From: DATCYX01 sp963714425
GTDB lineage: Bacteria; Chloroflexota; Anaerolineae; Anaerolineales; UBA4823
Direction: 5' to 3'
Assembly (NCBI GenBank): GCA_963714425.1
Contig: CAVQOI010000008.1
Coordinates: 310,001-374,000 of the forward strand
Length of the DNA: 64,000 bases
In this document: in pieces, positions 26,344 to 34,684 of the stretch
Numbering within the stretch: the first letter of the stretch is position 1
Layout of the letters: every line of letters starts with the position of its first letter
Position numbers and translations under genes: made by a program
Notes under the pieces: model-generated
Seen by the model: the letters and a program-made list of their open reading frames with translations, nothing else
What the model was told of the DNA's origin: nothing
Databases searched by the model: none

Positions 26344-27816
26344 TCAGTCAGTAAAAGAACCGACTACGCAACAGAGTACCAACTCCTTTGCAGCCCGCAC
26401 TTCATCTACCCTACCAATCGGTGTGATGTGCGGAGCAGACTTGAGCAGGTCAGGTTCAGCTTTTGCTTCCTTGGCTATCTGAAGCATTGCCTCGGCAAAT
26501 ACGTCCAAGGTCTGCTTACTCTCCGTTTCTGTTGGTTCGATCATCAGGGCTTCATGCACGATCAATGGGAAGTAATTGGTGGGCGGGTGGATTTTATAAT
26601 CCATCAACCGCTTGGAGATATCCAGTGCATGGATATCTGGCACATCATCCCATCGCCCCTCCAAGACGAACTCGTGCATGCAAACACGGTCATAAGGGAG
26701 TTTGTAGGCATCGCGTAACCGCGCCATCAGATAGTTCGCATTGAGCACAGCGTACTCTGCAATCTTGCGGATCCCCTCCTTGCCATGCATGCGCATGTAG
26801 GTATAGGCGCGTACCATCATGCCAAAATGACCGTGGAAGGATTTCACTCTGCCGATGCTCCGGGGTGGGGTTACCAGCCCGTAGAGAGGGGCTAAATCCT
26901 CTTCGATGTTCCCTTCCTCGAGCATATCTACGATCGGTCCAGGCAAAAACTCAACCAGATGTCCTACCACACCCACAGGACCAGACCCTGGTCCACCGCC
27001 GCCATGTGGGGTCGAGAAAGTCTTGTGCAAGTTATAGTGGAGCACATCCACGCCCAGATCGCCGGGACGGACCACGCCCAACAATGCATTCATGTTGGCA
27101 CCATCGCCGTACACCAGGCCTCCTGCTTCGTGCACCAGACGGGTCACCTCTTCGACATTTTCATCGAATAAGCCAAGAGTGTTCGGGTTAGTGAGCATCA
27201 ATCCCGCCAGGGTCTCATCACATTCAGCGCGTAAGGCATCCAGATTGATGTTGCCACGCGCATCCGACTTTAGTTCAACGACTTGCATACCGCTCATTGC
27301 AGAGGTCGCCGGGTTCGTCCCGTGCGCTGAATCGGGGATGAGGATTTTCGTGCGCTGTGTCTGGCTGCGAGATTCGTGGTAGGCACGCATGATCAAAACC
27401 CCAGTCAGCTCACCTTGTGCGCCAGCTGCAGGTTGCAAGGTAACACCAGCGAAGCCACCGATCTCTTTGAGCCATTCCTGCAGATCATACATGAAGGCCA
27501 GGCAGCCCTGGACCGTTTCAATCGGCTGGAGGGGGTGCACATGGGCAAAACCGGGCAGCCTGGCAGTTTCCTCATTGATCTTCGGGTTATATTTCATCGT
27601 GCAGGAGCCCAATGGATAAAAGCCGGTATCAATGCCATGATTGAGCTGTGATAGGCGTGTGAAATGGCGCACAACATCCACTTCATAAAGTTCGGGGAGT
27701 GGCAGGTCTTCACGTAAGAGTGATTCTGGCAGTGGTTCCTTGGGCACATCTGGCTCGGGATAGCGAAAGCCGATCCGACCAGGTACAGAAATCTCACAAA
27801 GCAATGGCTCACTCAT
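26344..27816 (-). CDS. gcvPB: Glycine dehydrogenase (decarboxylating) subunit 2, GcvPB
   Basis: This 490-aa PLP-bearing half of the split P-protein decarboxylates glycine and passes the aminomethyl group to lipoyl-GcvH. The PLP lysine lies in YNLHKTFSTPHGGGGPG, the classic P-protein motif. ATG 27816 is chosen because GGAGGT sits 5 bp upstream and it gives the usual MSEPLLCEIS-type start; it overlaps the gcvPA stop by 8 bp. The C-terminal SFTD tail is close to the gcv terminator. Expression is under the glycine riboswitch upstream of gcvH. Length is normal for the subunit. Confidence 0.96.
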   Translation of the reverse strand: MSEPLLCEISVPGRIGFRYPEPDVPKEPLPESLLREDLPLPELYEVDVVRHFTRLSQLNHGIDTGFYPLGSCTMKYNPKINEETARLPGFAHVHPLQPIETVQGCLAFMYDLQEWLKEIGGFAGVTLQPAAGAQGELTGVLIMRAYHESRSQTQRTKILIPDSAHGTNPATSAMSGMQVVELKSDARGNINLDALRAECDETLAGLMLTNPNTLGLFDENVEEVTRLVHEAGGLVYGDGANMNALLGVVRPGDLGVDVLHYNLHKTFSTPHGGGGPGSGPVGVVGHLVEFLPGPIVDMLEEGNIEEDLAPLYGLVTPPRSIGRVKSFHGHFGMMVRAYTYMRMHGKEGIRKIAEYAVLNANYLMARLRDAYKLPYDRVCMHEFVLEGRWDDVPDIHALDISKRLMDYKIHPPTNYFPLIVHEALMIEPTETESKQTLDVFAEAMLQIAKEAKAEPDLLKSAPHITPIGRVDEVRAAKELVLCCVVGSFTD

Positions 27817-29152
27817 GGGACACCTCCGCCAGGACATTCACAAACATATCAATTTCTTCCTTTGAATTCATCTCCGTTACGGCGATTAACATGTGATTCT
27901 CCAATTGCGGGAATTCGCTCCCAAGGTCGTAGCCGCCCAAAATACCGTGTTCGAGCAAGTGAGCGTTAATTTCCGCCACAGGCGCAGGGCAGCGCAGCAC
28001 AAATTCATGAAAGAAAGGTGCGTCACTCCACATCCTGTATCCCGGCAATGAAGCCGCCTTCCGGGCTGCGTAATGAGCTTTGTGATAGCACAATTCGGCT
28101 AACTGGCGCATGCCATGCTTACCAAGCAGGCTCATATAGATCGCGGCTGCCAGGGCAATTAATCCCTGATTGGTACATATGTTTGACGTGGCTTTTTCGC
28201 GGCGAATGTGCTGCTCACGTGCTGTAAGCGTGAGTACATAGGCGCGCTGTCCTCTGTTATCCACTGTCTCACCGACTAAGCGCCCGGCCATTTTGCGCAC
28301 GTATTCCTTGCGCGTGGCGAAGATTCCCAGGTATGGTCCACCGTAAGAAAGCGGAATCCCCAGAGGTTGGCCCTCTCCAACGACAATGTCAGCTCCAAAT
28401 TCCCCAGGAGTTTTCAGCACGCCAAGGGCGGTGGGATTGACCGCTACCGCCAGGAGAGCACCTGCTGCATGCACTGCCTCTGCAAGGGCAGTGTAGTCGA
28501 ATATTCTGCCGAAGAAATCCGGGTACTGGACAATGACCAAAGCCGTGTTTTCATCCAACAAGGGAAGGATCGCTTCTGGTCCTGAAGAAAGCTTTAAGTC
28601 ATCGCCTGTGAATACGAGGTCACTGCCGTGGTTGTAAGTGAGCACAGTTTGTCGGTAGTGAGGGTGTAAGGCGGGTGAGAGAATAAATTTGGTCCGTTTG
28701 CCTCGAAAATTTGCATAGGCCATGCTCACTGCCTCTGCGACAGCGGTAGCACCATCGTAATGTGAGGCGTTGGAGACCTCCATGCCCGTAAGGGCTACAA
28801 CCAGGCTCTGGTAATCAAAAATTGACTGCAAGGTGCCCTGTGAAATCTCCGGCTGATAAGGTGTGTATGCTGTATAGAATTCGCCGCGCCTAAGAAGCAT
28901 ATCAACGGCTGCAGGGATGTAATGGTTGTATGCGCCAGCGCCGAGGAAGCAAGCCATATCTCGGGCTGTATCATTCGCCCAGGCAAGGTCTTGCATTTCA
29001 GCTAGCGATTCCATCTCTGTCAGTGGAGGTGGTAGTCTGAGATTTGGGAATCGATGGGTGGCAGGAATATCGTTGAATAGTGCCTCGATACTCTCTACCC
29101 CGATTGTCTTCAGCATCGCATCGCGGTCAGCTTCGGTATGGGGGAAGAACAT
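27809..29152 (-). CDS. gcvPA: Glycine dehydrogenase (decarboxylating) subunit 1, GcvPA
   Basis: This 447-aa protein is the N-terminal half of the split P-protein and forms the heterotetramer with GcvPB. It begins FFPHTEADRDAMLKTIG and contains CFLGAGAYNHYIPAAVD and AYTPYQPEISQGTLQ, which are hallmark segments of GcvPA. ATG 29152 is chosen, with AAGGA about 10 bp upstream; an upstream in-frame start at 29251 would run into gcvH and lacks homology. It lies 5 bp after gcvH. It has no PLP lysine of its own, as expected. Confidence 0.96.
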   Translation of the reverse strand: MFFPHTEADRDAMLKTIGVESIEALFNDIPATHRFPNLRLPPPLTEMESLAEMQDLAWANDTARDMACFLGAGAYNHYIPAAVDMLLRRGEFYTAYTPYQPEISQGTLQSIFDYQSLVVALTGMEVSNASHYDGATAVAEAVSMAYANFRGKRTKFILSPALHPHYRQTVLTYNHGSDLVFTGDDLKLSSGPEAILPLLDENTALVIVQYPDFFGRIFDYTALAEAVHAAGALLAVAVNPTALGVLKTPGEFGADIVVGEGQPLGIPLSYGGPYLGIFATRKEYVRKMAGRLVGETVDNRGQRAYVLTLTAREQHIRREKATSNICTNQGLIALAAAIYMSLLGKHGMRQLAELCYHKAHYAARKAASLPGYRMWSDAPFFHEFVLRCPAPVAEINAHLLEHGILGGYDLGSEFPQLENHMLIAVTEMNSKEEIDMFVNVLAEVSHE

Positions 29153-29157
29153 TTTAA

Positions 29158-29547
29158 TTATTCCTTTGTTTGGATATGCTTCTCGTAGCCGGCGGAATCG
29201 AGTAAGGCTGCCGCTTCTGCGGGATTGTTGAGCTCGATCTTTACCAGCCACGCATCGCCATATGGGTCGCTGTTCACCGCCTCTGGAATTGTGGGGAGTG
29301 ACTCATTGACTTCAATGATCTTCCCGCTCACAGGCATATACACGTCTGCAGCAGCTTTTACAGACTCGATGGTAGCACAAGTATCGCCTTGTTTCACCAC
29401 GTCACCTACTCCGACGATGACCTCAACGAATACAATGTCTGATAGCTGTTCCTGCGCATAGTCAGTGATACCTACTGTGCCAGTATCACCTTCGAGGCGT
29501 AGCCATTCATCGTTCTGGGTGTATTTCAGATCACTAGGGATATTCAT
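29158..29547 (-). CDS. gcvH: Glycine cleavage system H protein
   Basis: This 129-aa lipoyl carrier shuttles the aminomethyl intermediate between P-, T- and L-proteins. The lipoylated lysine is K64 in ESVKAAADVYMPVSG, and the N-terminus YTQNDEWLRLEGDTGTVGITDYAQ is typical. It is the first gene of the operon and lies about 27 bp downstream of the riboswitch terminator hairpin. gcvT is not in this operon, which is unusual but not rare, and no lipoyl ligase gene is present in the window. Confidence 0.97.
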   Translation of the reverse strand: MNIPSDLKYTQNDEWLRLEGDTGTVGITDYAQEQLSDIVFVEVIVGVGDVVKQGDTCATIESVKAAADVYMPVSGKIIEVNESLPTIPEAVNSDPYGDAWLVKIELNNPAEAAALLDSAGYEKHIQTKE

Positions 29548-29573
29548 TACTGGCCTCCTGGGGGATAAAGATG

Positions 29574-29602
29574 AAAAGGCGCACGCGAAGGATGCGTGCG
29601 CC
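29574..29602 (-). terminator. Riboswitch-controlled terminator hairpin
   Basis: A perfect 9-bp GC-rich stem (GGCGCACGC and complement) with a 7-nt loop is followed by TTTT on the minus strand. It lies directly between the second glycine aptamer and gcvH. The family usually acts as an ON switch, so glycine binding should prevent this terminator from forming; its 5' GG may also pair in the aptamer P1 stem. Confidence 0.85.
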
Positions 29603-29812
29603 TCTGTCTTGGACCTGAGAGATTCGCGCTCAACGCGCTTGCACCGTCGGTGTGCAAGAGTTTCCCATTGTTACAAAACTCCTGCAAATCTTTCCAGAGG
29701 TTTACAGAGCCAGGGTCCTTTTACCTGAGAGTTTCACCTGATCGTGCATCTTGCCAGGTTTGCCCCTTCGGTGTCTGCCTAAGGTCTCCCAAAAGCAGAT
29801 CTCTTCCCAGCC
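29603..29812 (-). promoter_or_regulatory. Tandem glycine riboswitch
   Basis: The minus-strand leader of the gcv operon contains two glycine aptamers in tandem. The first shows CACCGAAGGGGCAAACC and GAAACTCTCAGGTAAAAGGAC. The second shows CACCGACGGTGCAAG and GAATCTCTCAGGTCCAAGAC. These are the conserved core sequences of the class. The pair is followed by an intrinsic terminator and gcvH, as expected for a glycine-sensing ON switch. The aptamers are separated by a short linker near 29700. Confidence 0.95.
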
Positions 29813-29833
29813 TCAGCTCAATTATTAATATAA

Positions 29834-29862
29834 ATTCTAAGGGTGAGCAGACGAAAAGTCAA
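29834..29862 (-). promoter_or_regulatory. Promoter of the glycine riboswitch/gcv operon
   Basis: TTGACT (29862-29857) and TAGAAT (29839-29834) are separated by exactly 17 bp on the minus strand, each one mismatch from the housekeeping sigma consensus. Transcription would start near 29826, just before the first aptamer. Confidence 0.85.
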
Positions 29863-29919
29863 GTGTAATTCGTCCTCGCCTGCAGTGCACTTATGCTATA
29901 CAATCTGCGTGAAGATCGA

Positions 29920-30354
29920 TCAGTTTGAGAGCGATCCCTGCACCCAATCGCCGATGAGCCAATAACGAAAATCCTGACCCTGGCTGCATTGTACGCCACC
30001 CATTACACCGTAAACTAGAGCAGCCAATGGCAGAAAGGTGACCAAGCAGGCTAAAGGGATGCAGATTAAGCCGATTAGTACTGCCGATAGTGCTCCCGTG
30101 ATCGCCCAGGTGACGCCAGCTAACGCGCCTCCACCTACCCAAAAAACCAACTGAAATACAAAGGCTTGCATTGAGTGGAAAGCGACAAAACGAGAGCGCT
30201 CTCTGTAGGCGAGGAATATGATGATCGCAATTACTGGTCCTAGGAAGCCAGTGACCAGATTAGCCAGCACACTTAGGTGAGCCAACATTGCCCAAGTGCG
30301 TTCATCGGCAGGAGATAGTTGGGGAACGGAAGTTCCGCTTGAATTATCAACCAT
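29920..30354 (-). CDS. DUF4870-like small membrane protein
   Basis: This 144-aa protein has the DUF4870 pattern: a short hydrophilic N-terminus with ADERTWAMLAHLS, then about three hydrophobic segments with FVAFHSMQAFVFQLVFW between them, matching the family's F-x-x-x-H-x-x-QA-hydrophobic motif. ATG 30354 is chosen because GAGG lies 4 bp upstream; an earlier in-frame start at 30390 falls inside a terminator hairpin. It is a paralogue of the next gene upstream (30430-30759). The function is unknown in the family. Confidence 0.8.
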   Translation of the reverse strand: MVDNSSGTSVPQLSPADERTWAMLAHLSVLANLVTGFLGPVIAIIIFLAYRERSRFVAFHSMQAFVFQLVFWVGGGALAGVTWAITGALSAVLIGLICIPLACLVTFLPLAALVYGVMGGVQCSQGQDFRYWLIGDWVQGSLSN

Positions 30355-30376
30355 AAGCCCTCTTATAAATGAAATT

Positions 30377-30411
30377 AACCCCGTCTTCAATCAGAGTATG
30401 AAGACGGGGTT
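30377..30411 (-). terminator. Intrinsic terminator between the two DUF4870-like genes
   Basis: A 13-bp stem (AACCCCGTCTTCA and complement) with a 9-nt loop lies 19 bp after the stop of the 30430-30759 gene. T-rich sequence follows on the minus strand. The plus strand also ends in TTTT, so it could work both ways. It makes the 30354 gene partly or wholly independent. Confidence 0.8.
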
Positions 30412-30429
30412 TTCGATTTCCAAATCGAG

Positions 30430-30759
30430 TTATGCCCAGCCTTGATTCTTTACGAAATCTGATACAACCGGAATCTTTACCCATTGCCCCTGGTAGGCTT
30501 GGATTCCCCAGTAGATCATGACGAGCCAGACCACAAATGGAACACAGGCGAGTACTAAAGTCCACGCCAGAAGTATGGAAAGCAGGATATTTACAACACC
30601 TACTACTAATGCTTGCATGTTATGGTACAAGATGAACGGGCGGCTTTTCTTGTCTTCCATGAGTAAGACGATGACCGGGACAATAGGGGACAGAATGTAT
30701 CCCAGTAAAGCCCAGAGTTTGTCATCACTGGTAATATCGGTGGACATTTGTTCGGTCAT
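30430..30759 (-). CDS. DUF4870-like small membrane protein
   Basis: This 109-aa protein has LWALLGYILSPIVPVIVLLME, then RPFILYHNMQALVVGVVN and two further hydrophobic helices, the DUF4870/TMEM-like layout. A strong AAGGAG site precedes the ATG by 8 nt. A promoter with TTGCAA and TACAAT lies upstream and an intrinsic terminator downstream, so it is a monocistronic unit. No function is known for the family. Confidence 0.8.
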   Translation of the reverse strand: MTEQMSTDITSDDKLWALLGYILSPIVPVIVLLMEDKKSRPFILYHNMQALVVGVVNILLSILLAWTLVLACVPFVVWLVMIYWGIQAYQGQWVKIPVVSDFVKNQGWA

Positions 30760-30807
30760 AAACTATTCTCCTTTGTGCAATTAATTCCTATGTGAAGGCC
30801 TCTCAGC

Positions 30808-30835
30808 ATTGTACAACAATTCTGAGACATTGCAA
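30808..30835 (-). promoter_or_regulatory. Candidate promoter for the DUF4870-like gene
   Basis: TTGCAA (30835-30830) and TACAAT (30813-30808) are 16 bp apart on the minus strand, about 50 bp before the ATG at 30759. Confidence 0.6.
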
Positions 30836-30879
30836 GTCCTCCGTTATGAATAACACCAACAAGATTGTAGGGTCGCGGA

Positions 30880-31320
30880 TCAGTTTTGAATGATCACTAT
30901 CGAACCATCCGAGCGAGTCTCAACCGTGAGTCTTCTCAGAGGTTCGTTCGCCGGACCATTAATATACCTGCCATCCGGATCGAAGCGCGAGCCATGGCAT
31001 GGGCAGGCGAACCCTTCTGGAGTGCTATTAACCAGGCAACCCAAATGCGTGCAAACAAGGCTTATTGCCTCGAATCCTTCCGTAGTGTGCAGTAGTATCG
31101 CCAGGGCTTCTGGAATGATCGTCCTTGAACCAACCGGGTATGCTTCTGCGGATCCAAGCTCATAACGGCTCACCTCCGCATGTGGATCTTCGTAGCTTAG
31201 ATAGCGCAATACGCCGCTCAATCCGAGAAGTCCACTGAGATATAGCAATCCATTGGACACCAAGGATAAAAACCCCCGGCGATCTGGTTGGTGTTTATCT
31301 TTGTACCGCATGGCACTCAT
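30880..31320 (-). CDS. Rieske [2Fe-2S] protein of a cytochrome bc-type complex
   Basis: This 146-aa iron-sulfur protein transfers electrons from quinol to cytochrome c in bc/b6f-type complexes. The cluster-binding motifs are CTHLGC at residues 90-95 and CPCHGS at 106-111. The N-terminus has a twin-arginine-like DRRGFLSLV followed by a hydrophobic anchor (about residues 17-42), which fits Tat-dependent insertion. It overlaps the end of the multihaem cytochrome c gene by 26 bp. The order cytochrome b, cytochrome c, Rieske shows a single complex. Confidence 0.95.
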   Translation of the reverse strand: MSAMRYKDKHQPDRRGFLSLVSNGLLYLSGLLGLSGVLRYLSYEDPHAEVSRYELGSAEAYPVGSRTIIPEALAILLHTTEGFEAISLVCTHLGCLVNSTPEGFACPCHGSRFDPDGRYINGPANEPLRRLTVETRSDGSIVIIQN

Positions 31321-32542
31321 GGCAGTAGCGTGATTCTTGTTCGTCCAGCTTTTGCTGGCACGCCGTTCCTTTTACAGGGATTATTGTGAATCGCTGCCGG
31401 GTAACTTTTCCAATCATTTCAATGGTTCCATCAGCCAGCAAGCGTGTATTCCAAAGAGGCTCACCACGATCACTTCTTACAATCGTATCACCAACTTTTA
31501 GATCAAGAACCGGATTGAGGAAGGCCATCCGCAATGCCAGGTCATTTGGGTCAGAAATAATGTATGTTTTCGGAAGCTCTTCAAGTGTCCCATGGCAGGT
31601 CCGGCATTGGATGTATTGAATCTCCTTCTGGTTACTGTACAAGTTGCCATCCCCCATAGCTTCAATGCGGCTATGGCAATCCACGCAATCAAGGGTCCAT
31701 TCGCAGCGCACGAATTGGGCAATAGGTTGGTAATAGTCGTGCATCCGATCAACAGCTTTGTCAGTGCGAGGCACGAATTCCATCAAACGAAGATCGTAAT
31801 TCCCACGATTATGGCAGGTGTTGCATTGTGTATAAGGGATAGCAGTGGTCAACCTGTGTAGCGGTTGGGAGAGTTCTTTCCCGGAAATCGGTGTGTGACA
31901 GGCAGCACAGCCCGTGAGACGGTCGTATGGGAAACCCTCGATTGGTTCCGCTGTCAGGTGACAGCTAAGACAATTGTTCGCGAATTTTAGGATAGCTGGG
32001 TTGCTCTCATCGCTGGCATTAAATGCTTCTAGGGAGGCTAAACCGGTTAGATTGTCAGCCTCAACACTCACAGAATAGACCCCGATGCGGGCTTTCAAGT
32101 CAGGTTGAGCGCCATAACTATAGCGGATATTTGCGATTGCCCCAGCGTAGGTGGATTGGATACTGGTTGTTGCGCGTTGAATATGATCGCGTTCTTCAAT
32201 TCTGCTGCCACTGTGGCAAGCATCTCCGCCACACGATGCCTGGACGACCAAAAATTCCGAAGGATTGCGTCCACCCCGCATCGTGCTATGAGCTAACTCG
32301 GCGGCAAGAGCCAGGCGCTCGCCGCCATGACAGATTACACAGCCGAAGGCTTGAACCGGATGAGATGGACTGATCTCAGGCAGATCTGCATGGCAGGTCT
32401 GGCAGTATTCTGCTTTTCCAGTAAGCGTAGGGATGAGAACTGTCGGTTTCTGGGAGCGTATTTGCTGCCAAACGATCGCCACAATCGCCAGTGCGAGCAC
32501 GATGGATGCGATTAATCGGGAATCTCGTTTGAATTGGCTCAT
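31295..32542 (-). CDS. Multihaem c-type cytochrome with about nine haem-binding motifs
   Basis: This 415-aa cytochrome is anchored by an N-terminal hydrophobic segment (IASIVLALAIVAIVW) and faces outside. Eight CxxCH motifs are visible (CQTCH, CVICH, CLSCH, CAACH, CNTCH, CVDCH, CRTCH, CHECH) plus one CX4CH (CGGDACH), giving a probable nine haems. It lies between cytochrome b (12 bp gap) and the Rieske gene (overlap), so it should take electrons from the bc-type complex. The last motif lies four residues from the C-terminus. A CX4CH site may need a dedicated haem lyase. Confidence 0.93.
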   Translation of the reverse strand: MSQFKRDSRLIASIVLALAIVAIVWQQIRSQKPTVLIPTLTGKAEYCQTCHADLPEISPSHPVQAFGCVICHGGERLALAAELAHSTMRGGRNPSEFLVVQASCGGDACHSGSRIEERDHIQRATTSIQSTYAGAIANIRYSYGAQPDLKARIGVYSVSVEADNLTGLASLEAFNASDESNPAILKFANNCLSCHLTAEPIEGFPYDRLTGCAACHTPISGKELSQPLHRLTTAIPYTQCNTCHNRGNYDLRLMEFVPRTDKAVDRMHDYYQPIAQFVRCEWTLDCVDCHSRIEAMGDGNLYSNQKEIQYIQCRTCHGTLEELPKTYIISDPNDLALRMAFLNPVLDLKVGDTIVRSDRGEPLWNTRLLADGTIEMIGKVTRQRFTIIPVKGTACQQKLDEQESRYCHECHAVQR

Positions 32543-32554
32543 CGAAAATGATGC

Positions 32555-33655
32555 TTAATCCTGTAGGATTTGCAGAAGTGTAAGAACGAGTATCCCTATG
32601 ACGATTAGAGCAGTTATGAATTGTGCTGGTCGACCGCTGGCCGGCAACCAACGCCCTAGCTCATTTGGGTTTACCCCTTGGAGAAAGTACGGGATGAAGG
32701 CTATTAGGAGTAAAATGCCGAAAGGCACGAATACTCCGAGCCAAAATGGATCTCCCCATGCGAGCATCTTCTGCACCCACAAGAAAAACCATGGAGCTTT
32801 CACGTTGCTGGTGGAAAGGAGTGTGTCCGAGATGGGTGGTGCGATCGGGGCTGGAAAGTAAACCGAAAGGAAAATTAATCCAGCAGTTGCCAGGACTGTT
32901 GCCACACCCTCTCGCCGTACCAGCTCAAAGCGCGAAATACGGCTAGAATCTGCACGCAGGTGAGGCGGTGGCACGGCAATGCCCCCATCACGGCGGACTC
33001 TGAATATATGCCACACTCCCAGGATGATGAATATCAAAGTCAGGCCAAATATATGCCAGGCGTAGAAACGGATTAGCGTAGCTGTGCCTGGCTGTTCTCC
33101 ACCAACAACCAATCGGTAAAACCCCGAGCCTGCCCAAGGGATGCTTTTAACCAGGTTTGTCCCTGTGACCAACGCCCAGCGCACACCTTCATCCCAACGC
33201 AAAATATATCCCGTAAAATCCAGCAATATGACTACTAGAAGGAGAGCAGAGCCTAAAACATAGTTGAACCGCCGGGGTTTGGTGTACGCACCTGTAAAGA
33301 TCACACGGATCAAGTGGAGAAGTGTCGTTAAGACCAATAATTGCGCAGACCAATAATGCATGTTTCGCACAAGACCGCCGAATGGTACTAGGTAGGTTAT
33401 CTTCTGGATCGATAGCGCAGCTTCTGCTGGCGTTGGAATGTAATAAAACATCTCCAATATACCTGTCAGGCACACTATCAACGCCAATAGCACGGACAAT
33501 CCTCCAGCTCCAAGCGTAAACCGGAATTTTGCCTGTTGCTCAGGGATCGTTGGCGGGTGAAGGTGATGGTAGAAGCTGGGTCTCATCGAATTACGTATCG
33601 TTTTACCAGGTTTTATCGACTGATTATGTGCCCGAACGCTTGTATAGCAGTCCAT
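32555..33655 (-). CDS. Cytochrome b/b6 family protein
   Basis: This membrane subunit binds two b haems and oxidises quinol. The N-terminal four-helix part has histidine pairs spaced across MHYWSAQLLVLTTLLHLIR and FYAWHIFGLTLIFIILGVWH. A C-terminal part corresponds to b6f subunit IV (APWFFLWVQKMLAW resembles the PEWYFLP segment), with further helices ending in LLQILQD. The start is uncertain: ATG 33655 (weak AGG), ATG 33586, or a TTG at 33688. It is the first gene of the bc-type operon, 78 bp after the YwiC-like gene. Confidence 0.9.
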   Translation of the reverse strand: MDCYTSVRAHNQSIKPGKTIRNSMRPSFYHHLHPPTIPEQQAKFRFTLGAGGLSVLLALIVCLTGILEMFYYIPTPAEAALSIQKITYLVPFGGLVRNMHYWSAQLLVLTTLLHLIRVIFTGAYTKPRRFNYVLGSALLLVVILLDFTGYILRWDEGVRWALVTGTNLVKSIPWAGSGFYRLVVGGEQPGTATLIRFYAWHIFGLTLIFIILGVWHIFRVRRDGGIAVPPPHLRADSSRISRFELVRREGVATVLATAGLIFLSVYFPAPIAPPISDTLLSTSNVKAPWFFLWVQKMLAWGDPFWLGVFVPFGILLLIAFIPYFLQGVNPNELGRWLPASGRPAQFITALIVIGILVLTLLQILQD

Positions 33656-33733
33656 TTCGGATTTGCCTATACTCAAGTTGATGGTCAATACACCTGTAGC
33701 GCCTGGTGATAGAGAAAAGGCCAGTGCACCTGG

Positions 33734-34570
33734 TTATTTTAGGCTCCAGGTCAGAATGAATAATACTGTGAACAATGTACTCACGGTGAGTTGGCGCAGC
33801 CCGATAGAGGTGGGTTTCAATCCAACAGCAGGTTTGAGTGTGCCCCATAATGTCTCCATCCATTGGAGCAGATAAGGTACGGCGAGCAACGAAGGCAACA
33901 CTCCAATCCAAGATAGAACCCCAACAATCGCAAGGTTGAACGAAGTAAACAAAATTGCCCGAAATCCCAATCGTAAACGCTCTAAAAGGAAAGGTCGAGC
34001 GGGGAGCTCACGTTGGTAGAGACGCAAATAAGTATAGACAATGGATGCCGCAGACTGCGCCCACGACAACCCGAATAGCCACCATCCTGTCGGATCAGAT
34101 TTGCCCAGAGCTACCCAGTAGCCTGCGGGTGCTGCCAGTGCGAGCACACCACTGGCAAGAACTTCCACACTTGCTTGACCCCTCTCAGAACGCCGGCTTA
34201 CAAGCTTTAGGTGCCAGATAAAAACAGGTACACCAGGCAATGCCAAGAATAAGATATAACTATTGCCTGAGGAAATGAGAGCGATGATTGCTAAGAGCGC
34301 AAGTAGCCCATAAATGGCGATCCAGAACCAGGCAGCCGCCAGGTCACGCTTGGATCGCCGACCAGCGTAAGCCTTTATAACGATCGTTATTGGCTGGCGA
34401 ATGAGAAAGACTGCTACAGCTGCCATGGAAAGGTATGCTAATCCGGGAGTCCAACGCCCTCCGGCAAAAACTCCGATCAGTAATGGACTGAGGAGGAATA
34501 CCCAGGCGCCATGTTCCCCAGGGAGTGCAATGTGACGTCTGATGTAAGTGTGCGCAAAGTGTGTCGTCAC
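33734..34570 (-). CDS. YwiC-like integral membrane protein
   Basis: This 278-aa protein has about eight membrane helices and the family-defining N-terminal segment PGEHGAWVFLLSPLLIGV. The basic loop YAGRRSKRDL and the WHLKLVSRRSERGQASVEV segment are also family-like. It precedes the cytochrome b gene by 78 bp on the same strand and may be co-transcribed with the bc-type complex. The family has no proven biochemical function; an assembly or maturation role is only a guess. Confidence 0.8.
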   Translation of the reverse strand: MTTHFAHTYIRRHIALPGEHGAWVFLLSPLLIGVFAGGRWTPGLAYLSMAAVAVFLIRQPITIVIKAYAGRRSKRDLAAAWFWIAIYGLLALLAIIALISSGNSYILFLALPGVPVFIWHLKLVSRRSERGQASVEVLASGVLALAAPAGYWVALGKSDPTGWWLFGLSWAQSAASIVYTYLRLYQRELPARPFLLERLRLGFRAILFTSFNLAIVGVLSWIGVLPSLLAVPYLLQWMETLWGTLKPAVGLKPTSIGLRQLTVSTLFTVLFILTWSLK

Positions 34571-34684
34571 AGCCCAGATTATAGCCGATATCCCTAACGA
34601 AGCGGCTGAGGCTGATATTGCGATATGACCACGTCCAATTACTGGAATACCCGCATCCGCCTGGGTAGCTACATCCGGGTTGTC

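Noticed and set aside
26197..26718. 173-aa plus-strand frame across the gcv terminator and gcvPB
   Set aside because: It runs through the intrinsic terminator and antisense to the PLP domain of GcvPB; the protein has no recognisable domain.
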